64,000 bases of DNA from SIG480 sp045636865 (GTDB lineage: Bacteria; Bacillota; Clostridia; Oscillospirales; JAAYXM01): assembly GCA_045636865.1 (NCBI GenBank), contig JAZTYJ010000001.1:7259-71258 (forward strand), given 5' to 3'. Below, piece after piece: positions 15,749 through 24,823 of the stretch. The notes beneath the pieces were generated by a model. It searched no databases. It was not told the origin of the DNA and saw only the letters and a list, made by a program, of their open reading frames with translations. The translations under genes were made by a program, and so were the position numbers. The stretch's first letter is position 1. Each line of letters begins with the position of its first letter.

Positions 15749-16975
15749 ATGTCAAAGATAAATGTTGTCGGCCTTGGATATATCGGGCTTCCGACTGCGC
15801 TTATGTTTGCAACTCATGGTGTGGAGGTTGTTGGAACAGACTATAACGCAGAGCTTGTTGCAACACTCAACTCAGGAAAAACGACTTTTGAGGAAGAAGG
15901 TCTTTCCAAGCTTTTTAGCAACGCACTTTCCTGCGGAATAAAGTTTACAACTGAATATGTCAAAACAGATGTGTACATCGTATCTGTTCCGACACCGTAC
16001 GATAAGGACAGCAAAAAGATTGACCCGAAGTACGTTATAAGTGCCGTCAGGAGCGTTATGGACGTTTGTGATGCAGGTGCTACGGTCGTAGTTGAGTCTA
16101 CCGTATCACCGGGAACAATTGACCGTTTTGTCCGCCCTGTTATCGAAGAAAATGGCTTTGTTATCGGAAAAGACATAAACCTCGTTCACGCGCCTGAGAG
16201 AATCATACCCGGAAATATGGTATATGAGCTTGAGAATAACTCGAGAACCATCGGTGCAGACTCTCCTGAGATAGGAGAGAAGATAAAAGAGCTTTATGCT
16301 TCTTTCTGTAAGGGCGAAATCGTTGTTACCGACATCCGTACGGCAGAGATGTCAAAGGTCGTTGAAAATACATTCCGCGATATAAACATAGCCTTTGCAA
16401 ATGAGCTTGCAAAGATTTGCAGAAGCGACAATATGGATGTCTATGAGATTATAAGAATTGCAAATAAACATCCGCGAGTAAATATTCTCACACCGGGTCC
16501 TGGTGTAGGCGGTCATTGCATTTCGGTTGACCCGTGGTTTTTGGTCGGCGATTATCCCGAGCTTTCAAAGATAATTCTCACGGCAAGAACAATTAACGAC
16601 TCAATGCCGGGTTTTGTTCTTGACAGAATTTTAGAGATTATGAAGGAGAACAACATCTCTGATATTTCACGCGTAGGTCTTTACGGTCTTACCTACAAAG
16701 AGGATGTTGACGATATCAGAGAAAGCCCTGCTCTTCAGCTTCTTGAATTCATGAAGCAGAGAAACGTCGGCACGGCTTCGGCATATGATCCGTTTGTGAA
16801 GACGACGATTTGCGACGGTCAGGTTTTTGATTATGACGAATTCCTCGAGAAGGTTGACCTCGTAGTTGTTCTTACTTCGCACACACACATAAAGGAAAAT
16901 GCAGAAACCTTAAAGGATAAAGTGGTGTTTGATACACGAAACTTTCTCCCGAAGGATAAGGCATATAAGTTATAA
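15749..16975 (+). CDS. Nucleotide-sugar dehydrogenase, WecC-like (UDP-ManNAc/UDP-hexosamine type)
   Basis: A 408-residue enzyme that oxidises a UDP-sugar C6 hydroxyl to a carboxylate in two NAD-dependent steps. The Rossmann motif is VVGLGYIGLP at 5-14; the active-site cysteine is in TPGPGVGGHCISVDPWFL. The GGHCI form is that of UDP-N-acetylmannosamine dehydrogenases, whereas UDP-glucose dehydrogenases have GGSCFPKD. ATG 15749 is chosen because GAGGGTG lies upstream; the frame extends back into purA. The product would be a uronic acid for a capsule or wall polymer. No epimerase or glycosyltransferase is alongside, so the polymer is unknown. Confidence 0.87.
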   Translation: MSKINVVGLGYIGLPTALMFATHGVEVVGTDYNAELVATLNSGKTTFEEEGLSKLFSNALSCGIKFTTEYVKTDVYIVSVPTPYDKDSKKIDPKYVISAVRSVMDVCDAGATVVVESTVSPGTIDRFVRPVIEENGFVIGKDINLVHAPERIIPGNMVYELENNSRTIGADSPEIGEKIKELYASFCKGEIVVTDIRTAEMSKVVENTFRDINIAFANELAKICRSDNMDVYEIIRIANKHPRVNILTPGPGVGGHCISVDPWFLVGDYPELSKIILTARTINDSMPGFVLDRILEIMKENNISDISRVGLYGLTYKEDVDDIRESPALQLLEFMKQRNVGTASAYDPFVKTTICDGQVFDYDEFLEKVDLVVVLTSHTHIKENAETLKDKVVFDTRNFLPKDKAYKL

Positions 16976-16988
16976 TGAACATAAAAAG

Positions 16989-17020
16989 AGTCCGCTGAAA
17001 CTTATCAGCGGACTTTTTTT
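16989..17020. terminator. Terminator between the dehydrogenase and yihY genes
   Basis: AGTCCGCTGA/TCAGCGGACT (16989-16998, 17005-17014) followed by TTTTTTT. The right arm includes the stop codon of the convergent yihY-like gene. Confidence 0.85.
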
Positions 17021-17850
17021 ATATCTGAAATTACTTTATTGAGCTCGGCCCCGAGCATTATTATTATGCCGGCGAAATAGAACCAGAGCATAAGCAAAAT
17101 TACGGTTGAAAGTGAGCCGTAGAGAGATAGCGATGAGATGAGGTTGTTGACGTAGAACGAGAAAGCGGCAGTAAGGATAAGAAATCCGATAAGCGAAAAG
17201 AGCGTTCCGGGGATGGTGTCGCGGAAACGGACCTTTACAGACGGCAGAAATTTGTATACCGCGGAGAGTATCAGAAACAGAATTGCCGACATTGTTATCC
17301 ATTGCCAGAAGGAGAAGAGGTCTATAATGTTAAACGGCAGAGTCAGTTTTGCAATAAGACCTTCGACAAAGCTGCTTCCGAATGCAACAATCGCTATGCA
17401 GACAACAAGCATAATTGCAAAAATGAAGAGATAGAGCATTGAAAAAAGCGTGTTTCTTAAAATGCTTCGTCGGTTTTTCACACCGTATGCGAGGTCAAAG
17501 GCGTAAATCAGAGAGCGAACCGAGCGGGATGCCGAGAATATCGCAAGTATAATACCGAATGAAAGAATTGGAATCGAGCTATTTTGGCTTATATACTCAA
17601 TATACGTTGCAATGAGAGAAACTATCTGCTCCGGCAGAAACGGACGCAGAAAGGAAATTGCAGAGGATGACGGAATGTCAAGCGATGCAATTATCGAGTT
17701 TATAAAAATCAGAAACGGAAAAATTGAGAGAATGAAGAAGTATGCAAGTGTGCCGCCGGCATATCCGATATTGTGAGAAAGAAACCGATCTTTCAGTTCT
17801 TTAAAAACAAAGAGAGAAACGTCAGCGGCTTTTTTAAATCGCTCTTTCAT
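17005..17850 (-). CDS. YihY/BrkB family membrane protein
   Basis: A 281-residue polytopic membrane protein of the YihY/UPF0761 family, whose role is unsettled (once called ribonuclease BN in error). After a cytosolic N-terminus (MKERFKKAADVS) there are about six hydrophobic segments, and the conserved early motif AYFFILSIFPFLIF is present. The C-terminal segment VILLMLWFYFAGIIIMLGAEL is the typical family ending. ATG 17850 has GGTGG 7 bp upstream; the frame is open to 17931 but without a ribosome site. It follows the glycosyltransferase gene after 56 bp on the same strand and may share its promoter. Confidence 0.85.
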   Translation of the reverse strand: MKERFKKAADVSLFVFKELKDRFLSHNIGYAGGTLAYFFILSIFPFLIFINSIIASLDIPSSSAISFLRPFLPEQIVSLIATYIEYISQNSSIPILSFGIILAIFSASRSVRSLIYAFDLAYGVKNRRSILRNTLFSMLYLFIFAIMLVVCIAIVAFGSSFVEGLIAKLTLPFNIIDLFSFWQWITMSAILFLILSAVYKFLPSVKVRFRDTIPGTLFSLIGFLILTAAFSFYVNNLISSLSLYGSLSTVILLMLWFYFAGIIIMLGAELNKVISDIKKVR

Positions 17851-17906
17851 AAATTCACCACCCTGTATGAGTTTATTATACACCGAAAATGCAAAAATGC
17901 AAACTT

Positions 17907-19091
17907 TTAAGCAGAGTGATGCTCTATACAATCAATTATTTTATCTGCTGCACCTTTTGCGCCTGAAGCACGCCTAAAGCCATCGGAGATTTTTGCGGCG
18001 TTTTGCTTATATGTGCAGTTCTCAAGTACCTGATTTACAGCGCTCATAAGAGAGAATACATCTGTATTTTCAAGCTTTATTCCCGCACCAAGCTCAAAAA
18101 CTCTCGTTGCAACGCCCTCCTGTTCGGGAGTTTGCGGAAACATAACGAGCGGAACGTCAAAAAACAGGCTTTCGTTTACGCTGTTCATTCCGCAATGCGA
18201 TATGAATACGTCTGCCTCCTTGAGAACGGCAATCTGGTCAACGTGCGGAAAAACGGAGATGTTTTCGGGAAGAGGACCGAAATTATCGAGCGATACGAGT
18301 TCTCCGACGGACATAATGACCTGATGCTCCGAATTTGCAAAAGCGGCTATGCAGTTTTTGTAAAACGGCATCATATCATTGTTGACGGTTCCCATGGAGA
18401 TATAAATCAGCTTATCGCGTGTTTTTTCAATTTTTGAAGAGGAAGAGAGAACAGACGGTCCAACGAATGCATATTTTTCCGAAAAGGTTTCGGAATACGG
18501 CTGAAATTCGGAGGAGGTATACACGATTGTATGTGTGTTTTCGTCATTTCCGATAATGTCGAGAATACTTTTGATGGGATAACCCCCGTCCTGTAATCTT
18601 TTTATTTGCTTTGAGATTTTCGGAGCAGATAAAAGCATGCGAAGTAAATCTCCGACACCCCTTTTCATAATCCTTGCCGAATACTTGTTGAAAGCAAAGG
18701 TTGTTGTTGACGAAACAAACGGAACTCCAAGCTTTTGTGCTATGGCGCGTCCCCATAGTGCCATGGAATCTGCAACTATACAGTCGGGTTTAAAGTCTTT
18801 CATCTCTCTTAAAATCGCCTCGTCAAGAGTAAGTGTTGTATCAACAAGAATCTTTGTTGAGAATGCGAGATCCCGTCCGATGCGGGCAGCATCTTTGGGA
18901 CTTAACTTTTGCTCCATATCAAAATCATCACAGGATATAAACTTTGCGCCGGCATCTTCGATTTTTTCGCGCATCATATTGTACGAATAATAGCGAACCT
19001 CGTGTCCCCGGGAGATCAATTCCCGCACAACACCGAGGGTGGGGTTTGTGTGCCCGTGCGCAGGAATACAAAAGAAAACTATCTTACTCAT
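17907..19091 (-). CDS. MGT-type glycosyltransferase (GT1 family)
   Basis: A 394-residue GT-B fold enzyme like macrolide and UDP-glucosyl transferases. The N-terminal acceptor domain starts with IVFFCIPAHGHTNPTLGV, the classic AHGHxNP motif; the C-terminal donor domain has YISMGTVNN, then HVDQIAVLKEADVFISHCG and PLVMFPQTPEQ, i.e. the PSPG-like nucleotide-sugar site. Such enzymes glucosylate lipids, macrolides or other hydrophobic acceptors. The gene sits 5 bp after an AbrB-type regulator gene and before a membrane protein, which suggests an inducible function, perhaps envelope lipid modification or toxin inactivation. The acceptor is unknown. Confidence 0.85.
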   Translation of the reverse strand: MSKIVFFCIPAHGHTNPTLGVVRELISRGHEVRYYSYNMMREKIEDAGAKFISCDDFDMEQKLSPKDAARIGRDLAFSTKILVDTTLTLDEAILREMKDFKPDCIVADSMALWGRAIAQKLGVPFVSSTTTFAFNKYSARIMKRGVGDLLRMLLSAPKISKQIKRLQDGGYPIKSILDIIGNDENTHTIVYTSSEFQPYSETFSEKYAFVGPSVLSSSSKIEKTRDKLIYISMGTVNNDMMPFYKNCIAAFANSEHQVIMSVGELVSLDNFGPLPENISVFPHVDQIAVLKEADVFISHCGMNSVNESLFFDVPLVMFPQTPEQEGVATRVFELGAGIKLENTDVFSLMSAVNQVLENCTYKQNAAKISDGFRRASGAKGAADKIIDCIEHHSA

Positions 19092-19096
19092 ATTTT

Positions 19097-19306
19097 TTAC
19101 TCCTCTATTTCAGAAAAAATCTGCCTGATGGTATCCTGCTGTTTTTTCTTTGGCAAAATAGCAATTCCTCTCGATTTATCGCCGAGAACAATGATTTCAT
19201 CTCCCGGATTTAAGTCAAACATTTCACGCGCTTCTTTCGGGATGACAAATTGCCCCTTTTCACCGATTTTGACCATCCATGCAAATTTTTCGCCGTTTAT
19301 ATTCAT
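19097..19306 (-). CDS. AbrB/SpoVT-type swapped-hairpin DNA-binding protein
   Basis: A 69-residue regulator with the AbrB/MazE-like domain: VKIGEKGQFVIPKEAREMF followed by GDEIIVLGDKSRGIAIL. Proteins of this kind bind DNA as dimers or tetramers and regulate transition-state genes. ATG 19306 has AAGGAG 8 bp upstream; a TTG two codons earlier is less likely. As first gene of the operon, and with a 7-bp palindrome over its own -10 box, it is probably autoregulated and controls the downstream glycosyltransferase. There is no toxin gene next to it, so an antitoxin role is not supported. Confidence 0.82.
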   Translation of the reverse strand: MNINGEKFAWMVKIGEKGQFVIPKEAREMFDLNPGDEIIVLGDKSRGIAILPKKKQQDTIRQIFSEIEE

Positions 19307-19329
19307 TTCCAAAACTCCTTTGTGTGATT

Positions 19330-19347
19330 AGTATGAATAATCATACT
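19330..19347. promoter_or_regulatory. Candidate operator overlapping the -10 box
   Basis: AGTATGA and TCATACT, 4 bp apart, form a perfect 7-bp inverted repeat covering the -10 hexamer (19340-19345) of the abrB-like operon. Binding by the product of that operon is inference. Confidence 0.5.
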
Positions 19348-19368
19348 ACGGTTTTGGAAGAATGTCAA
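19340..19368 (-). promoter_or_regulatory. Promoter of the abrB-like/glycosyltransferase operon
   Basis: TTGACA (19363-19368) and TATGAT (19340-19345) with 17-bp spacing. Confidence 0.75.
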
Positions 19369-19416
19369 TGAAATGTAGCTACCGTCAAATAAAGTTATGT
19401 TAATCAGGAGTTTGTG

Positions 19417-19445
19417 TTGTTTTTCGAAATAAAGTTTGTTATAAT
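19417..19445 (+). promoter_or_regulatory. Promoter of recJ
   Basis: TTGTTT (19417-19422) and TATAAT (19440-19445), 17-bp spacing, 30 bp before the ATG. Confidence 0.55.
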
Positions 19446-19475
19446 ATAAAGATAAACAATAAAGGACTTTTGAAT

Positions 19476-21515
19476 ATGAAAAAAACAAAATGGATTACTG
19501 GAAAATACGATGAAAATATCGCAAAGCATCTTGAGGATGTGCTGAATGTTCCGTCGCTCACGGCAAAGCTTTTAGCCGTCCGCGGCATAAAGAACGAGGA
19601 CGAGGCGCGTTTGTTTCTCAAGAAGGATACTGCCGATCTGCACGATCCGTTTCTATTGAAGGATATGGATCTCGCAGTTGCGCGAATAACGCAGGCACTC
19701 TCGGACGATGAGACGATTGCGGTATACGGTGACTACGATGCAGACGGTGTTACCTCTACATACATACTCACCGATTACCTTATAAGTTGCGGTGCAAAGT
19801 GCGTTCACTACATACCGGACAGATTCGGCGACGGATACGGTATTTCAGAAACGGGACTTTCTTATCTTCTTGAAAAGGGTGTTTCGCTTATCGTTACGGT
19901 GGATACAGGCATAACCGCAGGAGCAGAGGTTGAATACGCAAAAGAACTCGGTATGGATATCGTTGTCACAGACCACCACAAATGCGCGGAGACGCTTCCT
20001 GCGGCGGTGGCGGTAGTAAATCCGAACCGTGAGGACTGCACATATCCGTTCAGGCCGCTTGCAGGTGTCGGCGTTGCGTTCAAGCTTATTTGCGCGCTTT
20101 CGGGCTCGGATGAAGAGGTCATAAAAAAGTATCTGCCGTATGTCTGCATCGGAACGATCGCAGACGTAATGCCGATAACGGACGAAAACCGTGTTATCGT
20201 TGCAAACGGACTTGAACTCATTTCGGAAAATCCCGATCCGGGGCTTTCGGCACTTATGGATGTCGCGGGATTCAAGAGAAGTGAGAAGCTGACATCGGGA
20301 GCAGTAGGCTTTCTTATCGGACCGAGAATGAACGCGGCAGGAAGAATGGGAAGTGCGGATATTGCGCTTTCACTTCTTCGCGCAGACGAGGGGGATGCAC
20401 CCTCAATCGCAAAGGAGATAGACGAGAAAAACCGCGAGCGTCAGCTTTGTGAAAGCGGCATTATGAAAGAGGCTCTTGCCGTTATGGAGGAACATCCCGA
20501 GTATAAAGACGATTCCATAATCATCCTTTCAGGAAAGGACTGGCATCACGGAGTTCTCGGCATAGTTGCGTCAAGGATATGCTCACTCTTTTCGCGTCCT
20601 GCAATTCTGATATCTGAAGACGAAGAGGGATGCCGTGGCTCAGGAAGAAGCGTTTCGGGCGTCAGCCTTCATAATGCGCTTTCTGCTTGCAGCGATCTTC
20701 TCGAAAAATTCGGAGGACACGACCTCGCCGCAGGCATACTTATAAAGAAAGAGAATATAGCGGAGTTTCGCCGCCGCATGAATGAAGCTTTAGCACCTGA
20801 AATGGAGAGCTATGTGCCGGAGCTTGAGATTGATTTTGCGGCAGATTCATCAGAGCTTACGCTTTCACAGCTTCACGCACTTCGTGCGATGGAGCCGTAT
20901 GGCAAGGAAAACGAAGCTCCAAAGCTTCGCCTTGACAGCTGTAAGGTTTCAAAGATTTCGCCGATAGGAAACGGCAGACACACAAAAATAGCAATTGAAC
21001 ACGGCGTAAGACTTCAATGCGTGTATTTCGGGATAAAGTGTGAAGAGCTTCCGTTTGCGGAGGGTGATTATATCGACATAGTATTTACCCCCGAGATAAA
21101 CAACTATATGGGAGAGAACGTGCAGCTTCACATTAAGGATGCACGCCCGACAGAGGATGACCTTGCCGATATAGACGGTGCATACGAGTGCCTTGATGAT
21201 GCAAGGAAAGGCGTGAGAGACGAAAAAATATCTCTTGCATATGATGAACTCGGAGGCATATGGAAGACTCTCACAAGACAGGGCTTTCCGACTTCGGCAC
21301 CGATTACCGAAGTAAGACGGCTAATCTGCAGAAATGCGACCTCCGGTGCGCTTAAAAAGCTCTTTGTTGCGATGCAGATTTTTTCGGAAGTCGGGCTTAT
21401 GAGCTTTGAAATTTCTGATTACAGAATATTTATTGAAATTGCAAATCACAATAACAAGGTTGACCTTAACGATTCAAAAACATATTTACTTTATAAAAAC
21501 AGTGGGGGCAGGTGA
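19476..21515 (+). CDS. recJ: Single-stranded-DNA-specific exonuclease RecJ
   Basis: A 679-residue 5'-3' single-strand exonuclease acting in recombination and mismatch repair. DHH-family metal motifs are seen in order: YGDYDADGVTST (about 85), VTVDTGIT, VVTDHHK (about 168), and the DHHA1 part with GGHDLAAG (about 413). An OB-like C-terminal extension follows. ATG 19476 is preceded by AAAGGA. Six bp downstream starts rel, and the order recJ-rel-dtd-MBL-hemZ is a conserved Clostridia arrangement, so this is the first gene of a long operon. Confidence 0.94.
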   Translation: MKKTKWITGKYDENIAKHLEDVLNVPSLTAKLLAVRGIKNEDEARLFLKKDTADLHDPFLLKDMDLAVARITQALSDDETIAVYGDYDADGVTSTYILTDYLISCGAKCVHYIPDRFGDGYGISETGLSYLLEKGVSLIVTVDTGITAGAEVEYAKELGMDIVVTDHHKCAETLPAAVAVVNPNREDCTYPFRPLAGVGVAFKLICALSGSDEEVIKKYLPYVCIGTIADVMPITDENRVIVANGLELISENPDPGLSALMDVAGFKRSEKLTSGAVGFLIGPRMNAAGRMGSADIALSLLRADEGDAPSIAKEIDEKNRERQLCESGIMKEALAVMEEHPEYKDDSIIILSGKDWHHGVLGIVASRICSLFSRPAILISEDEEGCRGSGRSVSGVSLHNALSACSDLLEKFGGHDLAAGILIKKENIAEFRRRMNEALAPEMESYVPELEIDFAADSSELTLSQLHALRAMEPYGKENEAPKLRLDSCKVSKISPIGNGRHTKIAIEHGVRLQCVYFGIKCEELPFAEGDYIDIVFTPEINNYMGENVQLHIKDARPTEDDLADIDGAYECLDDARKGVRDEKISLAYDELGGIWKTLTRQGFPTSAPITEVRRLICRNATSGALKKLFVAMQIFSEVGLMSFEISDYRIFIEIANHNNKVDLNDSKTYLLYKNSGGR

Positions 21516-21521
21516 TTAGTT

Positions 21522-23699
21522 ATGATGCCTGAAGAAAAATACCAGGAGCTTGTTTCAAAAATTAAAGGCGATATGACGGAGAAGGACAAAGAGCTTCTCC
21601 ACGAGGCATATGACTGTGCAACCGCCGCACACGAAGGACAGAAACGACGTGACGGAAGCGACTATGTTACGCATCCGATTGCGGTAGCGGAGATCGTTGC
21701 GGAGATGGGGCTTGACGTTGAGTCGCTCATATCTGCGCTTTTGCACGACTGCATTGAGGATACGGAATTTGGTTACGACAAGATAAAGGCAAAGTTCGGA
21801 AAAGAAGTTGCAGAGATTGTTGACGGTGTTTCAAAGCTTACGAGAATGCCGTATGTCAGCAAGGAAGAGGCGCAGATTGAAAACCTTCGCAAGATGTTTC
21901 TTGCAATGGGCAAGGACATCAGGGTTATTCTCATAAAGATTGCAGACAGACTCCACAATATGAGAACAATTGAGTTCCACAAGCCTGAAAAACAGAGAGA
22001 AAAGTCGCTTGAGACGATGGAGGTATATGCGCCTCTTGCACATCGCCTCGGTATGCAGAGGGTGAAATGGGAGCTTGAAGACCGCTCTATGCGCTGTCTT
22101 GACCCTGTCGGTTATGCCGAAATTACCGACGAGCTTGAAAAGAGAAGCCGGGAGACTGAAGAGTTTCTTGAGCATATCAAGGACCGTCTTGTAGAGCGCC
22201 TTAACGAAGCGGGAATTGAGGCTACGCTCAAAAGCCGTGTCAAGCACATATACAGCATCTATAAGAAGATGTATACTCAGCACAAGACGATGGACGAGGT
22301 TTACGACCTTTATGCGATGCGTGTCATCGTGGACACGGTGGCAGACTGTTACAACGTTCTTGGTTTTATTCATGATATGTACCGCCCGATTCCGGGACGC
22401 TTTAAAGACTATATAAGCACACCGAAGGCGAATATGTATCAGTCGCTTCATACAACGGTTATCGGACGTGAAGGCATCCCGTTTGAGGTGCAGATAAGAA
22501 CTCACGAAATGCATCACACCGCGGAGTACGGTATCGCGGCGCATTGGAAGTACAAATCGGGCATAAGCAAAAGCACGCTTGAAGAAAAGCTTGCGTGGGT
22601 GCGTCAGCTTATGGAAAGTCAGGAGGTTGAAGACGAGGATTTTGTAACGTCGCTAAAGACGGATATGTTTAGTGATGAAGTTTTTGTCTTCACGCCAAAC
22701 GGTGACGTTGTAAGCCTGCCTGCAGGCTCAACTCCCATCGACTTTGCATATTCAATCCACTCTGCGGTCGGAAACCGTATGATCGGCGCAAAGGTAAACT
22801 CACGTATGGTTCAGCTTGACTATAAGCTTCAGAACGGTGAAATCGTAGAAATACTTACCTCAAATTCAGGTAAGGGTCCGAGCCGTGACTGGACCAATAT
22901 CGCAAAGACGAGCGAAGCAAGAAACAAGATTAAGCAGTGGTTTAAGCGCGAGTGCAGAGAAGAAAACATCGCACGCGGCAAAGCGGAGCTTGAGCTTGCA
23001 CTCAAGCGCGAGGGAATTTCACTCTCTGATGATGAGCGCGAGCAGATCCTTCTTTCCGTTGCAAACAGAATGTCTTTCCAGCATGTAAATGAGATGTTTG
23101 CAAGTATCGGATACGGCGGAATAAAGCTCAGCCGCGTAATAAACAGAATACGCACGGAAAAAGAGAAGAACAAGCCGGACGTCCGCGATGATGAAGAGAT
23201 TATGCGCGAGACGGTGGTCTCCGAGCAGAAGAAAAAGAGCTCGAATTCGGGTGTTATTGTTCCGGGTGTTGAAAACTGTATGGTTAAGTTTGCACGTTGT
23301 TGTACACCTATTCCGGGCGACTCCATCATCGGATTTATAACGAGGGGTTACGGTGTTTCCGTTCACCGTGCGGATTGCCAGAATGTTACGAGCGCGATGA
23401 AGAATTCAGAGGATCTGAGCCGATGGATAAGCGTTTTCTGGGCAGAGGACATCAAAGAAAATTTCCAGACCTCACTCCAGATTTCCGCAAAGGACAGAGC
23501 AGGGCTTATTATGGACGTTGCGGCAATATTCAACAACCTCAAACTGCCTGTTCTTGCACTTGACGCAAGACGTCTTGGTGACGGATATGCGATAATCAAC
23601 GTTGTTTTAAACATAAACGGAAAAGAGCAGCTTGAATTTGTAATGAACAAGCTTCACAGCGTACAGGGACTTATCGACGTAAAACGTTCGCGAAACTGA
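21522..23699 (+). CDS. rel: Bifunctional (p)ppGpp synthetase/hydrolase
   Basis: A 725-residue long Rel protein controlling the stringent response. Domains in order: HD hydrolase (THPIAVAEIV and ALLHDCIEDT, about 45-75), synthetase with GRFKDYISTPKANMYQSLHT at about 290, TGS (DEVFVFTPNGDVVSLPAGST at about 385), a helical and zinc-finger-like part, and a C-terminal ACT domain. The RFKD motif is the RXKD form found in bifunctional enzymes, and the HD site is intact, so both activities are expected. Two adjacent ATGs (21522, 21525) are possible starts after AGGTGA. Confidence 0.95.
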   Translation: MMPEEKYQELVSKIKGDMTEKDKELLHEAYDCATAAHEGQKRRDGSDYVTHPIAVAEIVAEMGLDVESLISALLHDCIEDTEFGYDKIKAKFGKEVAEIVDGVSKLTRMPYVSKEEAQIENLRKMFLAMGKDIRVILIKIADRLHNMRTIEFHKPEKQREKSLETMEVYAPLAHRLGMQRVKWELEDRSMRCLDPVGYAEITDELEKRSRETEEFLEHIKDRLVERLNEAGIEATLKSRVKHIYSIYKKMYTQHKTMDEVYDLYAMRVIVDTVADCYNVLGFIHDMYRPIPGRFKDYISTPKANMYQSLHTTVIGREGIPFEVQIRTHEMHHTAEYGIAAHWKYKSGISKSTLEEKLAWVRQLMESQEVEDEDFVTSLKTDMFSDEVFVFTPNGDVVSLPAGSTPIDFAYSIHSAVGNRMIGAKVNSRMVQLDYKLQNGEIVEILTSNSGKGPSRDWTNIAKTSEARNKIKQWFKRECREENIARGKAELELALKREGISLSDDEREQILLSVANRMSFQHVNEMFASIGYGGIKLSRVINRIRTEKEKNKPDVRDDEEIMRETVVSEQKKKSSNSGVIVPGVENCMVKFARCCTPIPGDSIIGFITRGYGVSVHRADCQNVTSAMKNSEDLSRWISVFWAEDIKENFQTSLQISAKDRAGLIMDVAAIFNNLKLPVLALDARRLGDGYAIINVVLNINGKEQLEFVMNKLHSVQGLIDVKRSRN

Positions 23700-23724
23700 C
23701 AGAAAAACAAAGGAGGAGACACTT

Positions 23725-24174
23725 GTGCGTGCAGTTATCACACGTGTCAAAAGCGCAGAAGTAAAAATTGACGGCGCAATACACTCAAAAATAGGAAACG
23801 GTCTTCTTATTCTGCTTGGCGTATCGCAGGAGGATACGGTAGCAGATGCGGAGTATCTCGCAAAGAAGATTTCCATGATGCGGATCTTTGAAGATTCAGA
23901 GGAAAAATTAAATCTCTCCTGTGCAGATATCGGCGGAGAGATGATGGTCGTGTCAAACTTCACGCTCTATGCGGCAACGAGAAAAGGAAACCGCCCGAGC
24001 TTTACGGATGCGGCAAGACCGGAGCTTGCAAAGCCGTTGTATGAGTATTTTACGGAGCTCTTAAGAGATGCGGGATATCATACGGAAACAGGCGTTTTCG
24101 GTGCGTATATGGAGCTTTCTTCTATAAACGACGGACCGATAACAATCGTTATGGATACAAGCGAGATTAAATAA
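23725..24174 (+). CDS. dtd: D-aminoacyl-tRNA deacylase
   Basis: A 149-residue enzyme that removes D-amino acids (and glycine from tRNA-Ala) from tRNA. The family marks are the N-terminal MRAVITRVKSAEVKIDG, the SNFTLYA segment (SQFTL in most members) and the C-terminal NDGPITIVMDT, equivalent to the NXGPVT motif that selects D-chirality. GTG 23725 is the start, with AGGAGG 7 bp ahead. It lies 25 bp after rel in the same operon. The length is that of bacterial DTD. Confidence 0.95.
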   Translation: MRAVITRVKSAEVKIDGAIHSKIGNGLLILLGVSQEDTVADAEYLAKKISMMRIFEDSEEKLNLSCADIGGEMMVVSNFTLYAATRKGNRPSFTDAARPELAKPLYEYFTELLRDAGYHTETGVFGAYMELSSINDGPITIVMDTSEIK

Positions 24175-24193
24175 GATTTTCCGGAGGAGTATT

Positions 24194-24823
24194 ATGAATA
24201 TAGAAGCATTCGTTGTGGGATTTCTCGGCACAAACTGCTACCTTGTTCACGATGGAAAGAGTGCAGTTATTATAGATCCGGGTGCTGACGGCGAAAGAAT
24301 TCTTGCAAGGGCAGAAGATCTGGGGGTAAAAATCGAATATGTATTTCTCACTCACGGACACTTTGACCACACAATGTCTGTAAAGGGGATTACGGATAAA
24401 ACCGGTGCACGCCTCGTCTCGACAGAGGGCGAGAGACTTCGTCTTACAGATGCATCCGTTTCGGGGCATACAATGCTTCGGAACCGTGAGTTTACTCCGC
24501 TTTATGCAGATGTCGAAGTCAGAGACGGAGAAATCATCACGGTTGGCGATATGAAGTTTATGTTTCTGATTACTCCCGGACACACGGAAGGAAGTGTCTG
24601 CATTATGGCTGAAGACGTTATCTTTTCGGGAGATACACTCTTTAAGGGAACCTGCGGCAGATGCGATCTTGCAGGCGGCGATATTTCTGATATGTTCAAA
24701 TCACTTAGGAGATTGTATGAACTTTCGGGGGATTACAGAGTTCTTCCGGGGCATGAGGAAGAGACAACCCTTTCACGCGAGAGGACAGAAAATCCATATA
24801 TGGCAGAGGCGATAAGACGTTGA
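24194..24823 (+). CDS. MBL-fold metallo-hydrolase (YcbL/GloB-like)
   Basis: A 209-residue metallo-beta-lactamase-fold hydrolase with motif THGHFDH (about 56-62), TPGHTEGS, FSGDTLFKGTCGRCDL and LPGHEEETTLSRE, together giving the two-metal site. The family includes glyoxalase II-like thioester hydrolases and uncharacterised YcbL proteins; the short length lacks the GloB C-terminal substrate domain. The ribosome site is GGAGGAG. The gene overlaps hemZ by 4 bp. Its position between dtd and hemZ is conserved in Clostridia, but the substrate is unknown. Confidence 0.9.
   Translation: MNIEAFVVGFLGTNCYLVHDGKSAVIIDPGADGERILARAEDLGVKIEYVFLTHGHFDHTMSVKGITDKTGARLVSTEGERLRLTDASVSGHTMLRNREFTPLYADVEVRDGEIITVGDMKFMFLITPGHTEGSVCIMAEDVIFSGDTLFKGTCGRCDLAGGDISDMFKSLRRLYELSGDYRVLPGHEEETTLSRERTENPYMAEAIRR

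Noticed and set aside
19097..19306. Antitoxin of a toxin-antitoxin pair
   Set aside because: The AbrB-like protein has MazE-like fold, but the downstream gene is a glycosyltransferase and not a toxin.
21831..22544. 237-codon minus-strand open frame inside rel
   Set aside because: It is antisense to conserved Rel domains, has no ribosome site and its translation is a Cys/His/Arg-rich shadow with no family features.
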